DNA of 64,000 nt from Desulfovibrionales bacterium (GCA_007693505.1 REDL01000056.1:88435-152434), one strand, 5' to 3'. Shown: positions 1-9,768, numbered from the stretch's first letter. Numbers and translations: made by a program. The notes: a model not told the origin generated them from the sequence alone.

Positions 1-117
1 CGCGGCGGTGTCGACGCGGTGGAAGTGCTGCTGGGGGCGCCATGGAAACGAGTTCCCGATTCGCTGGATACGGTTGAGGGGACGTTCAACGGAAAATACC
101 GCCCTGTTGCGGGGTAA
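1..117 (+). CDS. C-terminal fragment of an unidentified protein
   Basis: Frame 1 is open from the window edge to a TAA at 115-117 and gives the last 38 residues of a protein ending in KYRPVAG. Coding is suggested by uninterrupted GC-rich codons and by the next gene starting about 130 bases downstream. The fragment is too short to assign to a family. A chance open frame at the window edge remains possible. Confidence 0.35.
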   Translation, partial: RGGVDAVEVLLGAPWKRVPDSLDTVEGTFNGKYRPVAG

Positions 118-248
118 AAAAAACTATTTTAGACACTTTCCATCACCAACGCAAATTGTTTTCCCGCAATGTTTCCCGAGACCTGACTCCTGCCCGGCTT
201 TGGCCTTCGGAAGGAAGATTGCAAGGCTTGCGCGGAATGGAGCGCCAT

Positions 249-1685
249 ATGCCCAGAAGTTTTCGTCTTGTATGTGGGCCAGAACATGTCGGTCTGGTGG
301 AAGCCCTGCTCCGGGCCGAAGGCCATGTTTTCACGCCCGAACCGTTTCATCCGCTGGCCCGGCAAGTGCTGGAGGAACCCACGCCGCTGGGTGCCTCCAT
401 GGCCGCGGCCTTTGGCTTGATCTACATTCAGGACCGTTCCTCCATGCTGGCCCCCTTGCTGTTACAACCGCCGCGCGGCGGGGTGGTACTGGACATGTGC
501 GCGAGTCCGGGCAGCAAGACAGGGCTGCTGGCCCAACTCGTGGGATCGACGGGCATGGTCCTGGCCAATGAGCCTAATCCTCGCAGATTGGCGACCTTGC
601 GGCAAAATTTGGCTGTCCTGAACCTGGCCCAGGTGGTCACCTGCGGACATCCAGGACAGGAATTACCTCTGTCTGAAGAGCGGTTTTCCCATATCCAGCT
701 GGATCCGCCATGCAGCGGCTGGGGAACCGTGGAACGCAACCCGCGTGTTCGGGAGATGTGGCCGGAGCACAAGCTGGGACCGTTGATCGCGCTGCAACGG
801 GATCTGATGCGCAAGGCAGCCACACTTTTAGCCCCAGGGGGGCGCCTGCTTTATTCCACCTGCACCACAAATCCAGGAGAGAACAGGGAGCAAGTGCAAT
901 GGGCGACTGAAGTCCTTGGCCTGGTGCCCGCTCCGCTTCCCTCCCTTCCCGGTTTCGAGCAGTCCTGGACTGAAGATAAAACCAGTGGCGCATCCAGCTG
1001 CGGATGGCTGCAGATCCGGACCGAGACCGGTGAAGGGCAAGGTTTTTTTTACGCCGCCCTGACATTTTCGAAACCATCAGGGTCGACGTCTGTGGAAACC
1101 GGCCAGGTCGGGCCTGGTCAGTTTGTCGCTGCACGGCATGAACAGTCCGGTTCGAATCAGCATCCGTCCGCAAGAAGTAGACGAAAACGTCGCGGTGAAA
1201 ACGCCGGGGAACGTGGCAATGCCCCCGGTATCGTCATTGATCCACAAGCATGTTCTGGCTTGCTGAATGTCGCCTGGGAGCGTCTTCCGCCGGGTGAAGC
1301 CAGGGATTTTGGCGGACGGGTGATCTTCCTGCCGGAACTTGCCCTTTCTCCTGGTCGCGGCCTAGCCCTTCCGTCGCGACTGGGCTGGCGAGGGATTGAG
1401 CTTGGGCGAATGGGGGGCGGGGTCCTGCGGCTCCATCCCAGGATGCGGCTGCTGCTGCCGGAGTATGCTCCGGGACGCGGCGTGAATCTGGATGATGTGT
1501 CCGATCTGCAAAAATTGTTGCAAGGACAGAGCTTGGCCCTGCCTTCCGGCGCGATTGCAGACTTGAAGCGAGCCAAGGGGGCAACCGGAGCAGGTGTCGG
1601 CGGGCGGATTGGGCTGTACTGGCGGAGTTTGCCCCTGGGTTGGGTCACACTCAAGGGTGGGCGATATTTATGGTCCGCAAAGTGA
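249..1685 (+). CDS. RsmB/RsmF-family RNA (cytosine-5-)-methyltransferase
   Basis: Predicted S-adenosylmethionine-dependent 5-methylcytosine methylase acting on rRNA or tRNA in the cytoplasm. The Rossmann core shows motif I as DMCASPGSKT, motif IV as DPPCSG and motif VI as STCT; these last two hold the Cys pair used by NOL1/NOP2/Sun enzymes for catalysis and product release. The core is followed by a basic linker (SRRKRRG) and a C-terminal domain like that of RsmF, which binds the RNA substrate. ATG at 249 gives 478 residues; ATG at 237 is in the same frame, and the open frame extends up to 156. It is convergent with ribF. Which RNA position is modified cannot be read from the sequence. Confidence 0.85.
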   Translation: MPRSFRLVCGPEHVGLVEALLRAEGHVFTPEPFHPLARQVLEEPTPLGASMAAAFGLIYIQDRSSMLAPLLLQPPRGGVVLDMCASPGSKTGLLAQLVGSTGMVLANEPNPRRLATLRQNLAVLNLAQVVTCGHPGQELPLSEERFSHIQLDPPCSGWGTVERNPRVREMWPEHKLGPLIALQRDLMRKAATLLAPGGRLLYSTCTTNPGENREQVQWATEVLGLVPAPLPSLPGFEQSWTEDKTSGASSCGWLQIRTETGEGQGFFYAALTFSKPSGSTSVETGQVGPGQFVAARHEQSGSNQHPSARSRRKRRGENAGERGNAPGIVIDPQACSGLLNVAWERLPPGEARDFGGRVIFLPELALSPGRGLALPSRLGWRGIELGRMGGGVLRLHPRMRLLLPEYAPGRGVNLDDVSDLQKLLQGQSLALPSGAIADLKRAKGATGAGVGGRIGLYWRSLPLGWVTLKGGRYLWSAK

Positions 1686-1731
1686 GATCAAGCCTTGGGA
1701 GGACATGAATTCACGGCTTCGTGAAGGGATT

Positions 1732-2694
1732 TCAGACACACTGCCGGGCTTCGACAAGATGCGCTTCCGACGAGCCAAGGATGCGTCGGGCAAGAAGAAT
1801 GTCTTCGTGGATCCGGGCGATCAGGGCGTCCAGTCCGGAAAACTTTTGCTCGCTTCGCAGGCGTTGCACAAAATGGATACGGACATGACGTCCATATATA
1901 TCCTGGTTGAAATCCAGGATATGCACTTCCACGGAGAGCACGTCGTTGCCAAAGGTGGGATTAAAGCCAATATTGGCCACGGCCGGATAGGTCCGCGCTT
2001 CGGACTCGGCCCAGACCGCATAGACCCCGGTCTTGGGAAACAGTTCGTCTTGCAGGCATAAATTGGCCGTGGGAAAGCCCAGCAAGCGACCGCCGCGGTT
2101 GCGCCCGGAAACCACTTGCCCTTCTACACGGTAGAATCGCCCCAGTAGCGGCCGAACCTCCCATACCAGACCAGCCTGGACCATGTCCCGGATTCGTGAC
2201 GAACTGACCACCGCGTCATCGATGAGCACCGGTCCGATCTGCTCCACATTGAAGCCGTCGTGCTCACCGAGTTCTCGGAGCATGGCGTAATCGCCCTTTC
2301 GGTTGCGGCCAAAGGCATAATCGTACCCAATGACCATCTCCCGCATGCCCAAACCCTGCAACAGATAGGTCCGCACGAACGCATCGGGCTCCAGCTTGGC
2401 TAAACTCTTGGTAAAAGTTACGCAAAAGGTATAGTCGAGCCGTAGGGAGGCGATAGCTTCCAGTTTCTGGTGCGGCAAGGTGATAAACGGAGGGGTTCGT
2501 GAACCTGTCAGGACTCGCAGCGGGTGTGGCTCAAATGTCACCGCGACGCTGGCAAGACCAAGGGAAGCGGCCTTTCGGCGCGTCCGGCACAACAATTGTT
2601 GATGGCCCATGTGGACACCGTCGAAATTGCCGATGGTGACACAGGATTGAGAAACGGCGTGGCGGGCTTCGTCCAGGGTGCGCAAGACCTGCAT
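1732..2694 (-). CDS. ribF: Bifunctional riboflavin kinase / FAD synthetase RibF
   Basis: Converts riboflavin to FMN and FMN to FAD. The N-terminal nucleotidyltransferase domain has the GNFDGVHMGH motif (residues about 22-31), and the middle region carries the SSSRIRDMV signature. The C-terminal flavokinase domain shows GFPTANL and the VHILDFNQDIYG stretch. At 320 residues it has the usual family length. It is transcribed towards the rRNA methylase gene with a 46-base gap that contains only a short hairpin (1710-1725, 6-bp stem, no T-run). No FMN riboswitch is evident upstream. Confidence 0.95.
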   Translation of the reverse strand: MQVLRTLDEARHAVSQSCVTIGNFDGVHMGHQQLLCRTRRKAASLGLASVAVTFEPHPLRVLTGSRTPPFITLPHQKLEAIASLRLDYTFCVTFTKSLAKLEPDAFVRTYLLQGLGMREMVIGYDYAFGRNRKGDYAMLRELGEHDGFNVEQIGPVLIDDAVVSSSRIRDMVQAGLVWEVRPLLGRFYRVEGQVVSGRNRGGRLLGFPTANLCLQDELFPKTGVYAVWAESEARTYPAVANIGFNPTFGNDVLSVEVHILDFNQDIYGRHVRIHFVQRLRSEQKFSGLDALIARIHEDILLARRILGSSEAHLVEARQCV

Positions 2695-2929
2695 GAGGGT
2701 GGGATTCTCCTACCGGATAAATATGTCGCTCGCCGTCTTCCGAGGGCGGAAAGCAACCCGAAATGGCGAAACCGTTATCCGTACCGGAAACCCTCACGCC
2801 CTTCAACCATATGATGTCCGAGTCAAGCCGAGCTGATGGCCGGCACTGGCGGCCTGGAGAGAAAATTTTTTTTTCCTGCATTGACCCCTTGCCAACAGAA
2901 GCCGATGTGAGTAGACACCTCTTCTTCGG

Positions 2930-3016
2930 GCCGAAGTGGTGGAATTGGTAGACACGCTAGGTTCAGGGTCTAGTGGGGGTTCCCCCGTGGGAGTTCGACT
3001 CTCCCCTTCGGCACCA
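2930..3016 (+). tRNA. tRNA-Leu (anticodon CAG)
   Basis: The acceptor stem GCCGAAG (2930-2936) pairs with CTTCGGC (3006-3012), followed by A and an encoded CCA (3014-3016). The D-loop contains GGAATTGGTAGAC. The anticodon stem CTAGG/TCTAG holds the loop TTCAGGG with CAG at 2964-2966. A long variable arm (GTGGGGGTTCCCCCGTG) marks a class II tRNA, and the T-arm is GGAGTTCGACTCTCC. It is a complete leucine tRNA reading CUG, followed at once by a terminator. Confidence 0.97.
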
Positions 3017-3027
3017 CGAATTCTATA

Positions 3028-3063
3028 GGGATTCAAGCTGTAATGGCTTGAATCCCTTTTTTT
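3028..3063 (+). terminator. Rho-independent terminator of tRNA-Leu
   Basis: Perfect 11-bp stem GGGATTCAAGC / GCTTGAATCCC (3028-3038 and 3046-3056) with a 7-base loop and a run of seven T from 3057. It lies 12 bases after the tRNA CCA. Confidence 0.9.
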
Positions 3064-3139
3064 ATTGGAAATCCCTGGGTTGCCGTCGGACCTGGCCTGT
3101 GTGCCCGTCCTTGTCGGCAAGTTTATGGTCCAAGTAAAT

Positions 3140-3808
3140 TCAATGCATTGCCACCCATCGCCGCAGGCCGAGGATCACCTCGGAAAGAGGGCGGCCCAGG
3201 ATGAAGGTGATGTGGTTGGCAGGGACCCCGGCTTTTTTCTGGAGCAGGTCGCGCAGCGCGGCATCATAGGCTGTTGCTTGGCGCATGTGCTCAACGGACT
3301 CCGGGTTGGGAGTTTGGATGTGGCGGAGCAGGTCAGCGACGGAGCAGCGGGTTTCATGGTCACGGATCAGTTCGAACAAGGGGTTGTCTTTGCCCAGGAT
3401 TTCCAGTCTGGACAGGCGGGGTGTGGCCGAGATGAGGGCTAGGTCGGCGATGTCCCAGCACTTCAGAGCCGCACATTCGGCCGGCTTGTTTTCGTGGATG
3501 GCGCAGTGGCCACTCGGGTGAGAGGTCGCCCCGCTGGCTATGGCTTGGAGGGCAGGAACTGGTTGGTGAAAGCAACAGCCCGTGTGGTCTCGGGAACGTA
3601 TCTTGATACATTCAAAGTCCAGGGGGATGATCCGGCCCTTGAACTGATCATGAACCATTTCACCCACTCTCAGGGTGACCAGATCTTCCCTGCGGATGGT
3701 CTTGTCGCGCAGTAGCGCAAAGTCCGCCTGGTGCAGGGCCGGACCACCCTTGCGGCAGCAGGTTCCGCACCTTCGACAGTGGTTAGGCGGGTTCGGGCGG
3801 TGGGGCAT
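3140..3808 (-). CDS. YkgJ-family cysteine-cluster protein
   Basis: A 222-residue protein with the N-terminal CRRCGTCCRKGGP signature and further cysteines (GCCFH, HCAIHENKPAEC, KCWD) that fit the CxxCxxCC-type zinc/iron cluster of the YkgJ (UPF0153) family. The molecular role of the family is not established; members are thought to bind a metal or Fe-S centre. The gene stands alone, convergent with the tRNA unit, and ends about 140 bases before the M16 protease gene on the same strand. Confidence 0.8.
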   Translation of the reverse strand: MPHRPNPPNHCRRCGTCCRKGGPALHQADFALLRDKTIRREDLVTLRVGEMVHDQFKGRIIPLDFECIKIRSRDHTGCCFHQPVPALQAIASGATSHPSGHCAIHENKPAECAALKCWDIADLALISATPRLSRLEILGKDNPLFELIRDHETRCSVADLLRHIQTPNPESVEHMRQATAYDAALRDLLQKKAGVPANHITFILGRPLSEVILGLRRWVAMH

Positions 3809-3949
3809 GATCGTATGCAGTCAGCCTGGTGTTGGAGTCGAAAACGAGATTGCTGTTTGCGGATACTTTACGTCAAGTCGATCCTTTCGATTTTGGGCAT
3901 GCCAATGTTGCGTTGTCTTGTTGGGCGCAGAGCGCGGTAACGGGTCGGG

Positions 3950-6622
3950 TTATGGCCGGACCTTGATCAGGTAGGCTTTGTCCCAGTGGAGATGCTCCTG
4001 GATCAGGGTGCTGAGCTGGTTTGCAGGAGTGTTTTTGGCCTGCCCGATAAGCCGCATGGAGTGGTCCAGTGTGAAGCCACGGGTCAGATTTTCGGATGCT
4101 TCGTGGGCTCTGGCAATCAAGCGTTGCCGTCCACGTTGGTAGTCTCCCCAGAGCAGGTTTTGGGCCCGATGCAATGCCGTTTCCGGAACGCCGTGGTCCG
4201 CGAGATTCCAAATCACATCCTGGAACCCCTGGATCGCGGCTTCTTCCTTGTCCGGAGATGTTCCGATGTAGAAAGCCAGAAAACCGGTAAGGGTTTCCTG
4301 CCAGAGCAAAGCGGTCACGGAATATGCCAGGCCGCGAACATCGCGCAGCTCCCGAAAAAGCAGCCCGGATTGCCCCGCCAGAACCTCCCGAAGCAGATTC
4401 AAGCCGGGTGTCTGATCACTGCCCACTCCGGGTAACGGAAAGACCACAAGAATATGGGACTGGTTGCGATCCTGAAGCTGAAGCAGCAGTTCCCGCTCCA
4501 CGCCCCACTGGGGCTTTCGCGGTGCTGGAGCGGCGATGACGTCTTGTCCGGCCAGGTTCATGGCCATGTCCAGGAGGGCTTCCCGGTCCAGATCTCCACA
4601 CGCAGCCATGACCCATGGTCGAGACTGCTGTCTCTCCCAGAAGGAGACGATTTGCTTCCGGGTGAAGGACGTGACTGCATCCGGTGTGCCGGAACGCTGG
4701 TATCCGTATGGATGCAGGGGAAACAGGAACGGGAAGGTACTGCGCAGGGCCAGGCTGACAGGGCTGTCTTCGGCCCGGACGATGGCCGCGCACTGTTCCT
4801 GTTTGGCCCGGTCCACTTCTTCGGAAGCCCAGGCCGGTTCCAGAAGCAGCTCTTGAAAAAAGCCCAGGAGTTCGGGGCTGAATCGAGCCGGAAAATGGAC
4901 GCTCAGGTGGAACTGTTCCAGGCCGGCGCCCGCGGCCACCCGAGCCGCCCTGTCCGCGAGAAAGTCCTGAACAGCCACGGCATTTTTGGTGCGCGTCCCC
5001 TTGGTCCAGACCCGTGCAGTCAGTTCGGACAGACCCTGATCCGGGGGGGGAAGCAGCAGGTCCCCACCATTCCAGCAGATGGTCAGCGCCGTGTAGGGCA
5101 GGGAGCGGTCCGGCAACAGGACCAGAGTCCGGCCTGGGGCCAGATGGAGAATTTCCGGCTGGCCCGGAGGTGTCTGGCGGCTGACCGGGAATGAACTTGG
5201 GGTCGCATCGGGCCATATTTTTGTCAGGGTGGCATGCAGGCTTTCCACCGTGGTTGTTTCGGGGGTGGGAGTGAAGATGGAACAAACCAGCCTCTCGGGG
5301 CGAATATGGGTCTGGATGATTTCTTGTAACTGGCCCGCATCCATTGTTCTGATCATGTGCAAGTACAGTTGTTCGGCCTCGAAATTCTGCTCATGGAATT
5401 GGAAATAGCCGAGCTTCGAAGCCATCCCGGAAAGGGTCTCCTTGGCTTGAAACAGGCTGTCCTCAATATTCAGCTTCGCTCGGTTCAGGGCTTCCGGGCT
5501 AAAGATCTCCGGAGTCAGGCCTGCCAGGACGCGAATCACCCCGGACCAGAGCGCCTCGATGTTGGTGGCGTCCAGCTGGGCCTGAATGGACAGCATGCCG
5601 ACCTGGTCCAGGGTCGTGGCTGAAACGGAAATGGTGTCCACCAATCCCAGTTCGTACTTGAATCTGCGATAGAGCAACGAGGTCCGATCCCCGCCAAGCA
5701 TATGGGCCAGGACGTCCAGCCCCACGCTGTGCACGTCGCGCAGGCCGGGAATGGGCAGGGCCAGGAAAAAGTGCGCCTTCTGCCAGGGGCCCTGTTCAAC
5801 GGCAATCCGGGGAGCCAACGGGAATTCTTCGGAACTGGCGGGATTGAAGAACACCCCAGGGACGGAATTTGAGCCTTGAGCGTTGATCAGATGGCGCTCT
5901 CCGTTATTGGTCAGGTGGCCGAAGAGCAGCTCGGCCTGTTTCAGGACATCCTCACTTCGGACATCACCACAGAGGACCAGGGTCATGTTTGCTGGTTGAT
6001 AGCGGGAACGGACATAGGCCGAAAGATCGTCCCGAGAGATGGAACATACCGTGTCAGGGTAACCGATAATGGGTCGCGCATAGGCTGTTCCGGCCCAGAG
6101 GCGTTTCTGAACGGATTTGAAAATCCGTCGATGCGGGTCGTCATTGCCCTGATCCATTTCCGCGAGGATCACTTGCCGTTCTGATTCCAACTCTTCCGGG
6201 GCAAAAGATGCATTGAAGATCATGTCCTGGATGACGTCCAGACCCGTGACCCAGTGTTCTGCGGGAAGATCCACGATATACATGGTGGCGTCGAACCCCG
6301 TGGCCGCGTTCAGCTCCCCGCCGAACGACTCAATGTCCGCGGCGGCTTGTCCTTGCGACCGGCGAGGGGTGCCTTTGAAGACCATGTGTTCCAGCAGGTG
6401 GCTGATCCCGGCTTGCTCCGGAGTCTCATGAACCGAACCGGCACGGACGAATAGCCGCATCGAAGCCAGTGGGAAGCGGTTGTCCTCGTGAACGAGGACG
6501 GTCAGCCCGTTGGCCAGGATGTGCAGTTGGGTGCCTATTGCCGCCGGCGTCGTGGAATCAGGTAAAGGAGTGGATATCAGGGAGTGAGGGGGACAGTGGG
6601 CGGGATTGGGGTTGTGGGCCAT
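3950..6622 (-). CDS. M16-family zinc metalloprotease (two-unit, pitrilysin type)
   Basis: A single chain of about 890 residues with two M16 halves. The first half carries the inverted zinc motif HLLEH (residues 75-79 from the chosen start), preceded by VRAGSVHE. The second half keeps the fold but lacks HxxEH, as is normal for fused PqqL/PreP-like enzymes. No signal peptide is obvious, so the location is uncertain. The frame stays open to 6820, but the domain begins only at about TQLHILANGL, so ATG at 6622 is chosen; no clear Shine-Dalgarno precedes it and the start is uncertain. It probably degrades peptides. The genes on either side give no functional link. Confidence 0.85.
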   Translation of the reverse strand: MAHNPNPAHCPPHSLISTPLPDSTTPAAIGTQLHILANGLTVLVHEDNRFPLASMRLFVRAGSVHETPEQAGISHLLEHMVFKGTPRRSQGQAAADIESFGGELNAATGFDATMYIVDLPAEHWVTGLDVIQDMIFNASFAPEELESERQVILAEMDQGNDDPHRRIFKSVQKRLWAGTAYARPIIGYPDTVCSISRDDLSAYVRSRYQPANMTLVLCGDVRSEDVLKQAELLFGHLTNNGERHLINAQGSNSVPGVFFNPASSEEFPLAPRIAVEQGPWQKAHFFLALPIPGLRDVHSVGLDVLAHMLGGDRTSLLYRRFKYELGLVDTISVSATTLDQVGMLSIQAQLDATNIEALWSGVIRVLAGLTPEIFSPEALNRAKLNIEDSLFQAKETLSGMASKLGYFQFHEQNFEAEQLYLHMIRTMDAGQLQEIIQTHIRPERLVCSIFTPTPETTTVESLHATLTKIWPDATPSSFPVSRQTPPGQPEILHLAPGRTLVLLPDRSLPYTALTICWNGGDLLLPPPDQGLSELTARVWTKGTRTKNAVAVQDFLADRAARVAAGAGLEQFHLSVHFPARFSPELLGFFQELLLEPAWASEEVDRAKQEQCAAIVRAEDSPVSLALRSTFPFLFPLHPYGYQRSGTPDAVTSFTRKQIVSFWERQQSRPWVMAACGDLDREALLDMAMNLAGQDVIAAPAPRKPQWGVERELLLQLQDRNQSHILVVFPLPGVGSDQTPGLNLLREVLAGQSGLLFRELRDVRGLAYSVTALLWQETLTGFLAFYIGTSPDKEEAAIQGFQDVIWNLADHGVPETALHRAQNLLWGDYQRGRQRLIARAHEASENLTRGFTLDHSMRLIGQAKNTPANQLSTLIQEHLHWDKAYLIKVRP

Positions 6623-6764
6623 GTGGGACTCGATGCATAGTGGAGGTGAAAAATGGAACCGATTGAATCGAAAAGAGGCACGAACGATGTTACGTCCGTA
6701 CCTCTGTTTGCGACGATTTGCTTGACCAGCACCCTTTGAAGGCGCGGTGTGCCAGGAATGGTGT

Positions 6765-7034
6765 TCAGGTATTGCAGGCTTCGCCACCTTGGCAATAGAC
6801 GCGAATAAAGTCCGCGACATGCACGCCCAAGTGGATACACTCGACCCCTTGAAGGCATTTTTCGGCGTCTTCCTGCTCGATATGTGTCTTCTGCTCGCTG
6901 CCGTCCTTTTTCAGGGTGACGACCCAGGCCTTCTTGGCCTCGTCAAATGTTGTGGACATGGTGACGCCGTATTTTTCCAGTTCAGGATAAAAACCAGAAA
7001 ATTTGGCCAACAAATCATTGGAATCTACACTCAT
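6765..7034 (-). CDS. Small conserved hypothetical protein (89 aa)
   Basis: ATG at 7034 sits just after a strong AAGGAGG Shine-Dalgarno, so it is preferred to the more upstream in-frame start at 7163. The product is small and soluble with a mixed alpha/beta pattern. It has two cysteines close together (EKCLQGVEC) and one near the C-terminus (YCQGGEAC). No known domain is recognised. The cysteines could bind metal or form disulphides, but that is a guess. Confidence 0.6.
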   Translation of the reverse strand: MSVDSNDLLAKFSGFYPELEKYGVTMSTTFDEAKKAWVVTLKKDGSEQKTHIEQEDAEKCLQGVECIHLGVHVADFIRVYCQGGEACNT

Positions 7035-7237
7035 AAGGCCTCCTTGCTGATCGGGGTTCAAAGTCCGTGCACGATGCAAATAGTTCTCCCAATAGTTCTC
7101 CCTGATAGTTCTATGCCGAGCAACATTCAAATTTCGGAAACGTAGCATGGGTGACCGTTTCAAGCAAGGTGAGGCCGTTGCGGCAATTCATCCACCACGA
7201 AGCAACCGTAATTCCGCGCTCGTCGCAGACATGCGAC

Positions 7238-7708
7238 TCAGGGTTTGGATTGCCCGAGGGAAGGCTGTTTGCGAGAGTTTTCACTGAGGCTCGCGAAGGC
7301 CGGCTGATGGACGATCATGAACAGGTAGATCGGTGAGATTTCGACATATGCCTCCCGGGAAAGACCTTCTTCCAGCACCTGCATCCAGATGTCCAGCTGA
7401 GCCGGCCAGTAGGTCAGCTGGAAGCCGTGGGCCCGGTATGCCTGGAAGACCCAGAGGGCGGTGTCCACGAGGATTTGCGGATCGTAGAGCCAGAGCAGGG
7501 ACGTCATGAACCGGGCATGATTGCGATGGTTGTCTTCCATCATGGCCGTGTTGTTCGGACCGATCAGGGCGGTCAGATCCGGTCTGGCGGCCATAATCCG
7601 GTTTAATTCCGCGGCCAAAACCGGTGCGGCGGCTTCAAACTCCCGTGCGGTTTCCGGGCTGGGGGCCGTGATCCGGCCCGCCCGTGTGATAAGCTCCAGG
7701 CGAGTCAT
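7238..7708 (-). CDS. Conserved hypothetical helical protein
   Basis: A 156-residue, mostly alpha-helical protein with a conserved-looking centre (NNTAMMEDNHRNHARFMTS) and an aromatic-rich second half (FQLTYWPAQLDIW). The pattern faintly recalls globin-like or phycocyanin-like helical bundles, but no motif settles this. The start overlaps the stop of the EVE-domain gene by four bases (ATGA type), so the two are almost certainly co-translated. No function is assigned. Confidence 0.7.
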   Translation of the reverse strand: MTRLELITRAGRITAPSPETAREFEAAAPVLAAELNRIMAARPDLTALIGPNNTAMMEDNHRNHARFMTSLLWLYDPQILVDTALWVFQAYRAHGFQLTYWPAQLDIWMQVLEEGLSREAYVEISPIYLFMIVHQPAFASLSENSRKQPSLGQSKP

Positions 7709-8211
7709 GGTTTTGCCTCCTCGGCCAGTCTGAGGATGGTTGTGAACTGGGCCTCGGTGACAGGCTGGACCGAGAGTCTGCTGCCTTTACGGAGCAGTTC
7801 CATGCCGGCCAGGTCGGCCACCGTGCGGAGCATGGGCAGGGGCAACGCCTGGGGAAACTTGCGGATCAGGCGAATGTCCACCATGTCCCAAAGCGGTTTG
7901 TCCGGAGTGGACCTGGAATCGAAGTGGTCATTTTGCGGGTCCCAGGCTGTGTGATCCGGGTAGGCCTCACGAACGATTTCGACCAAACCGACCACCGAAG
8001 GGTTGGTCTGACTGTGATAATACAGGGCCTGGTCCCCGACGCGCATCTTACGCATCAAATTTCGAGCCTGGTAGTTGCGCACTCCGTCCCAGAAGGTGGT
8101 CTGATCCGGGGCCGCGGCCAAGTCCTCGATGGAAAAGCAGTTGGGTTCGCTTTTCAGGAGCCAATGCCTGGGGATGTTTCCGGGCGAGTTGTCTGGCTTG
8201 TTTCCGGTCAT
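7705..8211 (-). CDS. EVE-domain protein
   Basis: The 168-residue sequence begins with the HWLLKSEP motif and continues with WDGVRNYQARN and GDQALYYHSQ, all hallmarks of the EVE domain (PUA-like fold). EVE domains bind modified bases in DNA or RNA; in bacteria some are linked to modification-dependent restriction and others are housekeeping. Here it is stand-alone and translationally coupled to the helical hypothetical protein downstream. It lies 18 bases after the DUF4139 gene, so the three genes may form one operon. Confidence 0.88.
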   Translation of the reverse strand: MTGNKPDNSPGNIPRHWLLKSEPNCFSIEDLAAAPDQTTFWDGVRNYQARNLMRKMRVGDQALYYHSQTNPSVVGLVEIVREAYPDHTAWDPQNDHFDSRSTPDKPLWDMVDIRLIRKFPQALPLPMLRTVADLAGMELLRKGSRLSVQPVTEAQFTTILRLAEEAKP

Positions 8212-8229
8212 CGTTGTCTCGAAGACGAA

Positions 8230-9627
8230 TCAGGTTCGGGATTCCACGGTATAGGTCAATAGCAGTTGGTCTTGCTCGCTGGAAGGCGGGACGTCCAGGG
8301 TGAAGCGGATCCGGCGGGCATCCAACTGATCGTAGGCGTGGCTGGAGGTGATGATCCGCCAGTCACCGAACAAGGTGTCCTCCAGTAAGAGTTGCTGCGT
8401 CTCGTCCTTGCTGTTCCGGATCCGGATCTCCCAGGTGGAGCGGACCATGTTGCGGCCAAGCTGTTCATGGGCGGTCAAGGTCCGTTCCACGTTCACATCA
8501 AAGGCCCGGCCCATGCGCAGTTCCACATCCGCGTCCCTGGGCGTATGGTCGATGCGATCCTCGCCGATGAACAGGGTGCTGCCGTCCCGGCTTTCCTGAT
8601 ACGCCCGGACAATGCCCCGGGGCAGGGGCAGGCCCAGCCCTTCGGCTTCGGCATTTTTGAAGGTCAAGAATACGTCCACGCCCTGCCTGATGGTCCCCTG
8701 GCCTGGGCTGGGGTAACCGCCGAAGCGGGCGACCAGTTTTTTGCTCAGGCGCATTTCCGGGGCTTGCAGCAGGCTGACCTGCTTGGTCTGCCGGTTCGCG
8801 ATGTCCACGGGACGGGGCAGGCTGTAAAGGTGGTATTCGAAGAATTCCTCCTGCTGCATTTGTTCCGCGGCCATGGGCGCGGTCAGGAGCATGTCCCGGC
8901 GCATCCGCACCGGTTCAGGGCGGACTATGTTCACTTCGCCGGCCACCAGCTTCAAGGCGGCCTGTTCAAAGGCCATACCCGACTGGTTGTCCAGGGTCAC
9001 CCAACCGGACAATGCGGCCCGCTCATTGTCGCGGTCCACCTTGAGCACATAGTCGGCTTGCCAGGTCATACCTCCGGCCAAATAGGAGACGTCGAGGTGC
9101 TGCCGGGTCGGTCCGTCGTTCTGTACCAGCCAGACCAGGGTCGGTCGAGGGCGCAGCCCAGCGGGCATTTCGGCCAAGTAAACAGCGTCATGGTTGCCAA
9201 CAAAGATCTGGTCGTCCACCTGGAAGATGGGCCGGTCGTTATTGGCCAGGAGCAGAGCTTCCCGGAGTACCGTGGACGTGCGGTCATGCGGGTCGGGCAG
9301 CACGACTTTCAGGGGTTTGCCCACGTAACGGTCCAGCAGGCTCTGCACGCTGATCAGGTCGTACTCATAGTTCATGTCCAGAACCATGAAGGCTTCCGGT
9401 GCGCTCAGGGAGCGGACCTGTAGGGTAGGAGCCTCAATGGTTTCAGCCACTCCGCTGAACTCCACCAACCCGGAGCCCGAGGGCAGCTCCACCTCCCGGA
9501 CTTCGTTGATCAGGGCCTGTCCGTGGTTGTAGACGGTTACGGTCACGGACGACATTTCCTCGGCCCAGGACGTCCGGCCGAGGAAAATGCAGCAGAAGAA
9601 GAGGGAAAGTGTGATCAGGACTTTCAT
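8230..9627 (-). CDS. Secreted DUF4139-family protein
   Basis: Begins with a typical signal peptide (MKVLITLSLFFCCIFLGRTSWAEE), so it is exported. The mature part has the DUF4139 pattern, with an N-terminal VYNHGQALINEVREVELPSG strand and C-terminal WEIRIRNSKDE beta-sandwich repeats. ATG at 9627 has a GAGG eight bases upstream; an in-frame ATG at 9660 would only lengthen the leader. The function of DUF4139 proteins is unknown. The protein is predicted to be periplasmic. Confidence 0.8.
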   Translation of the reverse strand: MKVLITLSLFFCCIFLGRTSWAEEMSSVTVTVYNHGQALINEVREVELPSGSGLVEFSGVAETIEAPTLQVRSLSAPEAFMVLDMNYEYDLISVQSLLDRYVGKPLKVVLPDPHDRTSTVLREALLLANNDRPIFQVDDQIFVGNHDAVYLAEMPAGLRPRPTLVWLVQNDGPTRQHLDVSYLAGGMTWQADYVLKVDRDNERAALSGWVTLDNQSGMAFEQAALKLVAGEVNIVRPEPVRMRRDMLLTAPMAAEQMQQEEFFEYHLYSLPRPVDIANRQTKQVSLLQAPEMRLSKKLVARFGGYPSPGQGTIRQGVDVFLTFKNAEAEGLGLPLPRGIVRAYQESRDGSTLFIGEDRIDHTPRDADVELRMGRAFDVNVERTLTAHEQLGRNMVRSTWEIRIRNSKDETQQLLLEDTLFGDWRIITSSHAYDQLDARRIRFTLDVPPSSEQDQLLLTYTVESRT

Positions 9628-9730
9628 GGCTGGCCTCGTTGTTGGAAATTGACTGTGCACGTTTGCGTCTATTCTTTCTTCTGTTTTATGGCCATAGCGG
9701 CATCAGCGGATCAGCCAAGTGTCGAAATGG

Positions 9731-9768
9731 AGATCGGCATCGAAATCAAAATCGAGGTGAAAATTGCG
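9731..9768. repeat. Imperfect 6-bp periodic tract (ATCGNN)
   Basis: Low-complexity run of ATCGGC/ATCGAA/ATCAAA/ATCGAG hexamers between the DUF4139 gene and gap. No gene is seen in it. Confidence 0.5.

Noticed and set aside
2803..3120. Minus-strand frame across the tRNA-Leu gene
   Set aside because: It runs through a complete tRNA and its terminator; not a protein gene.
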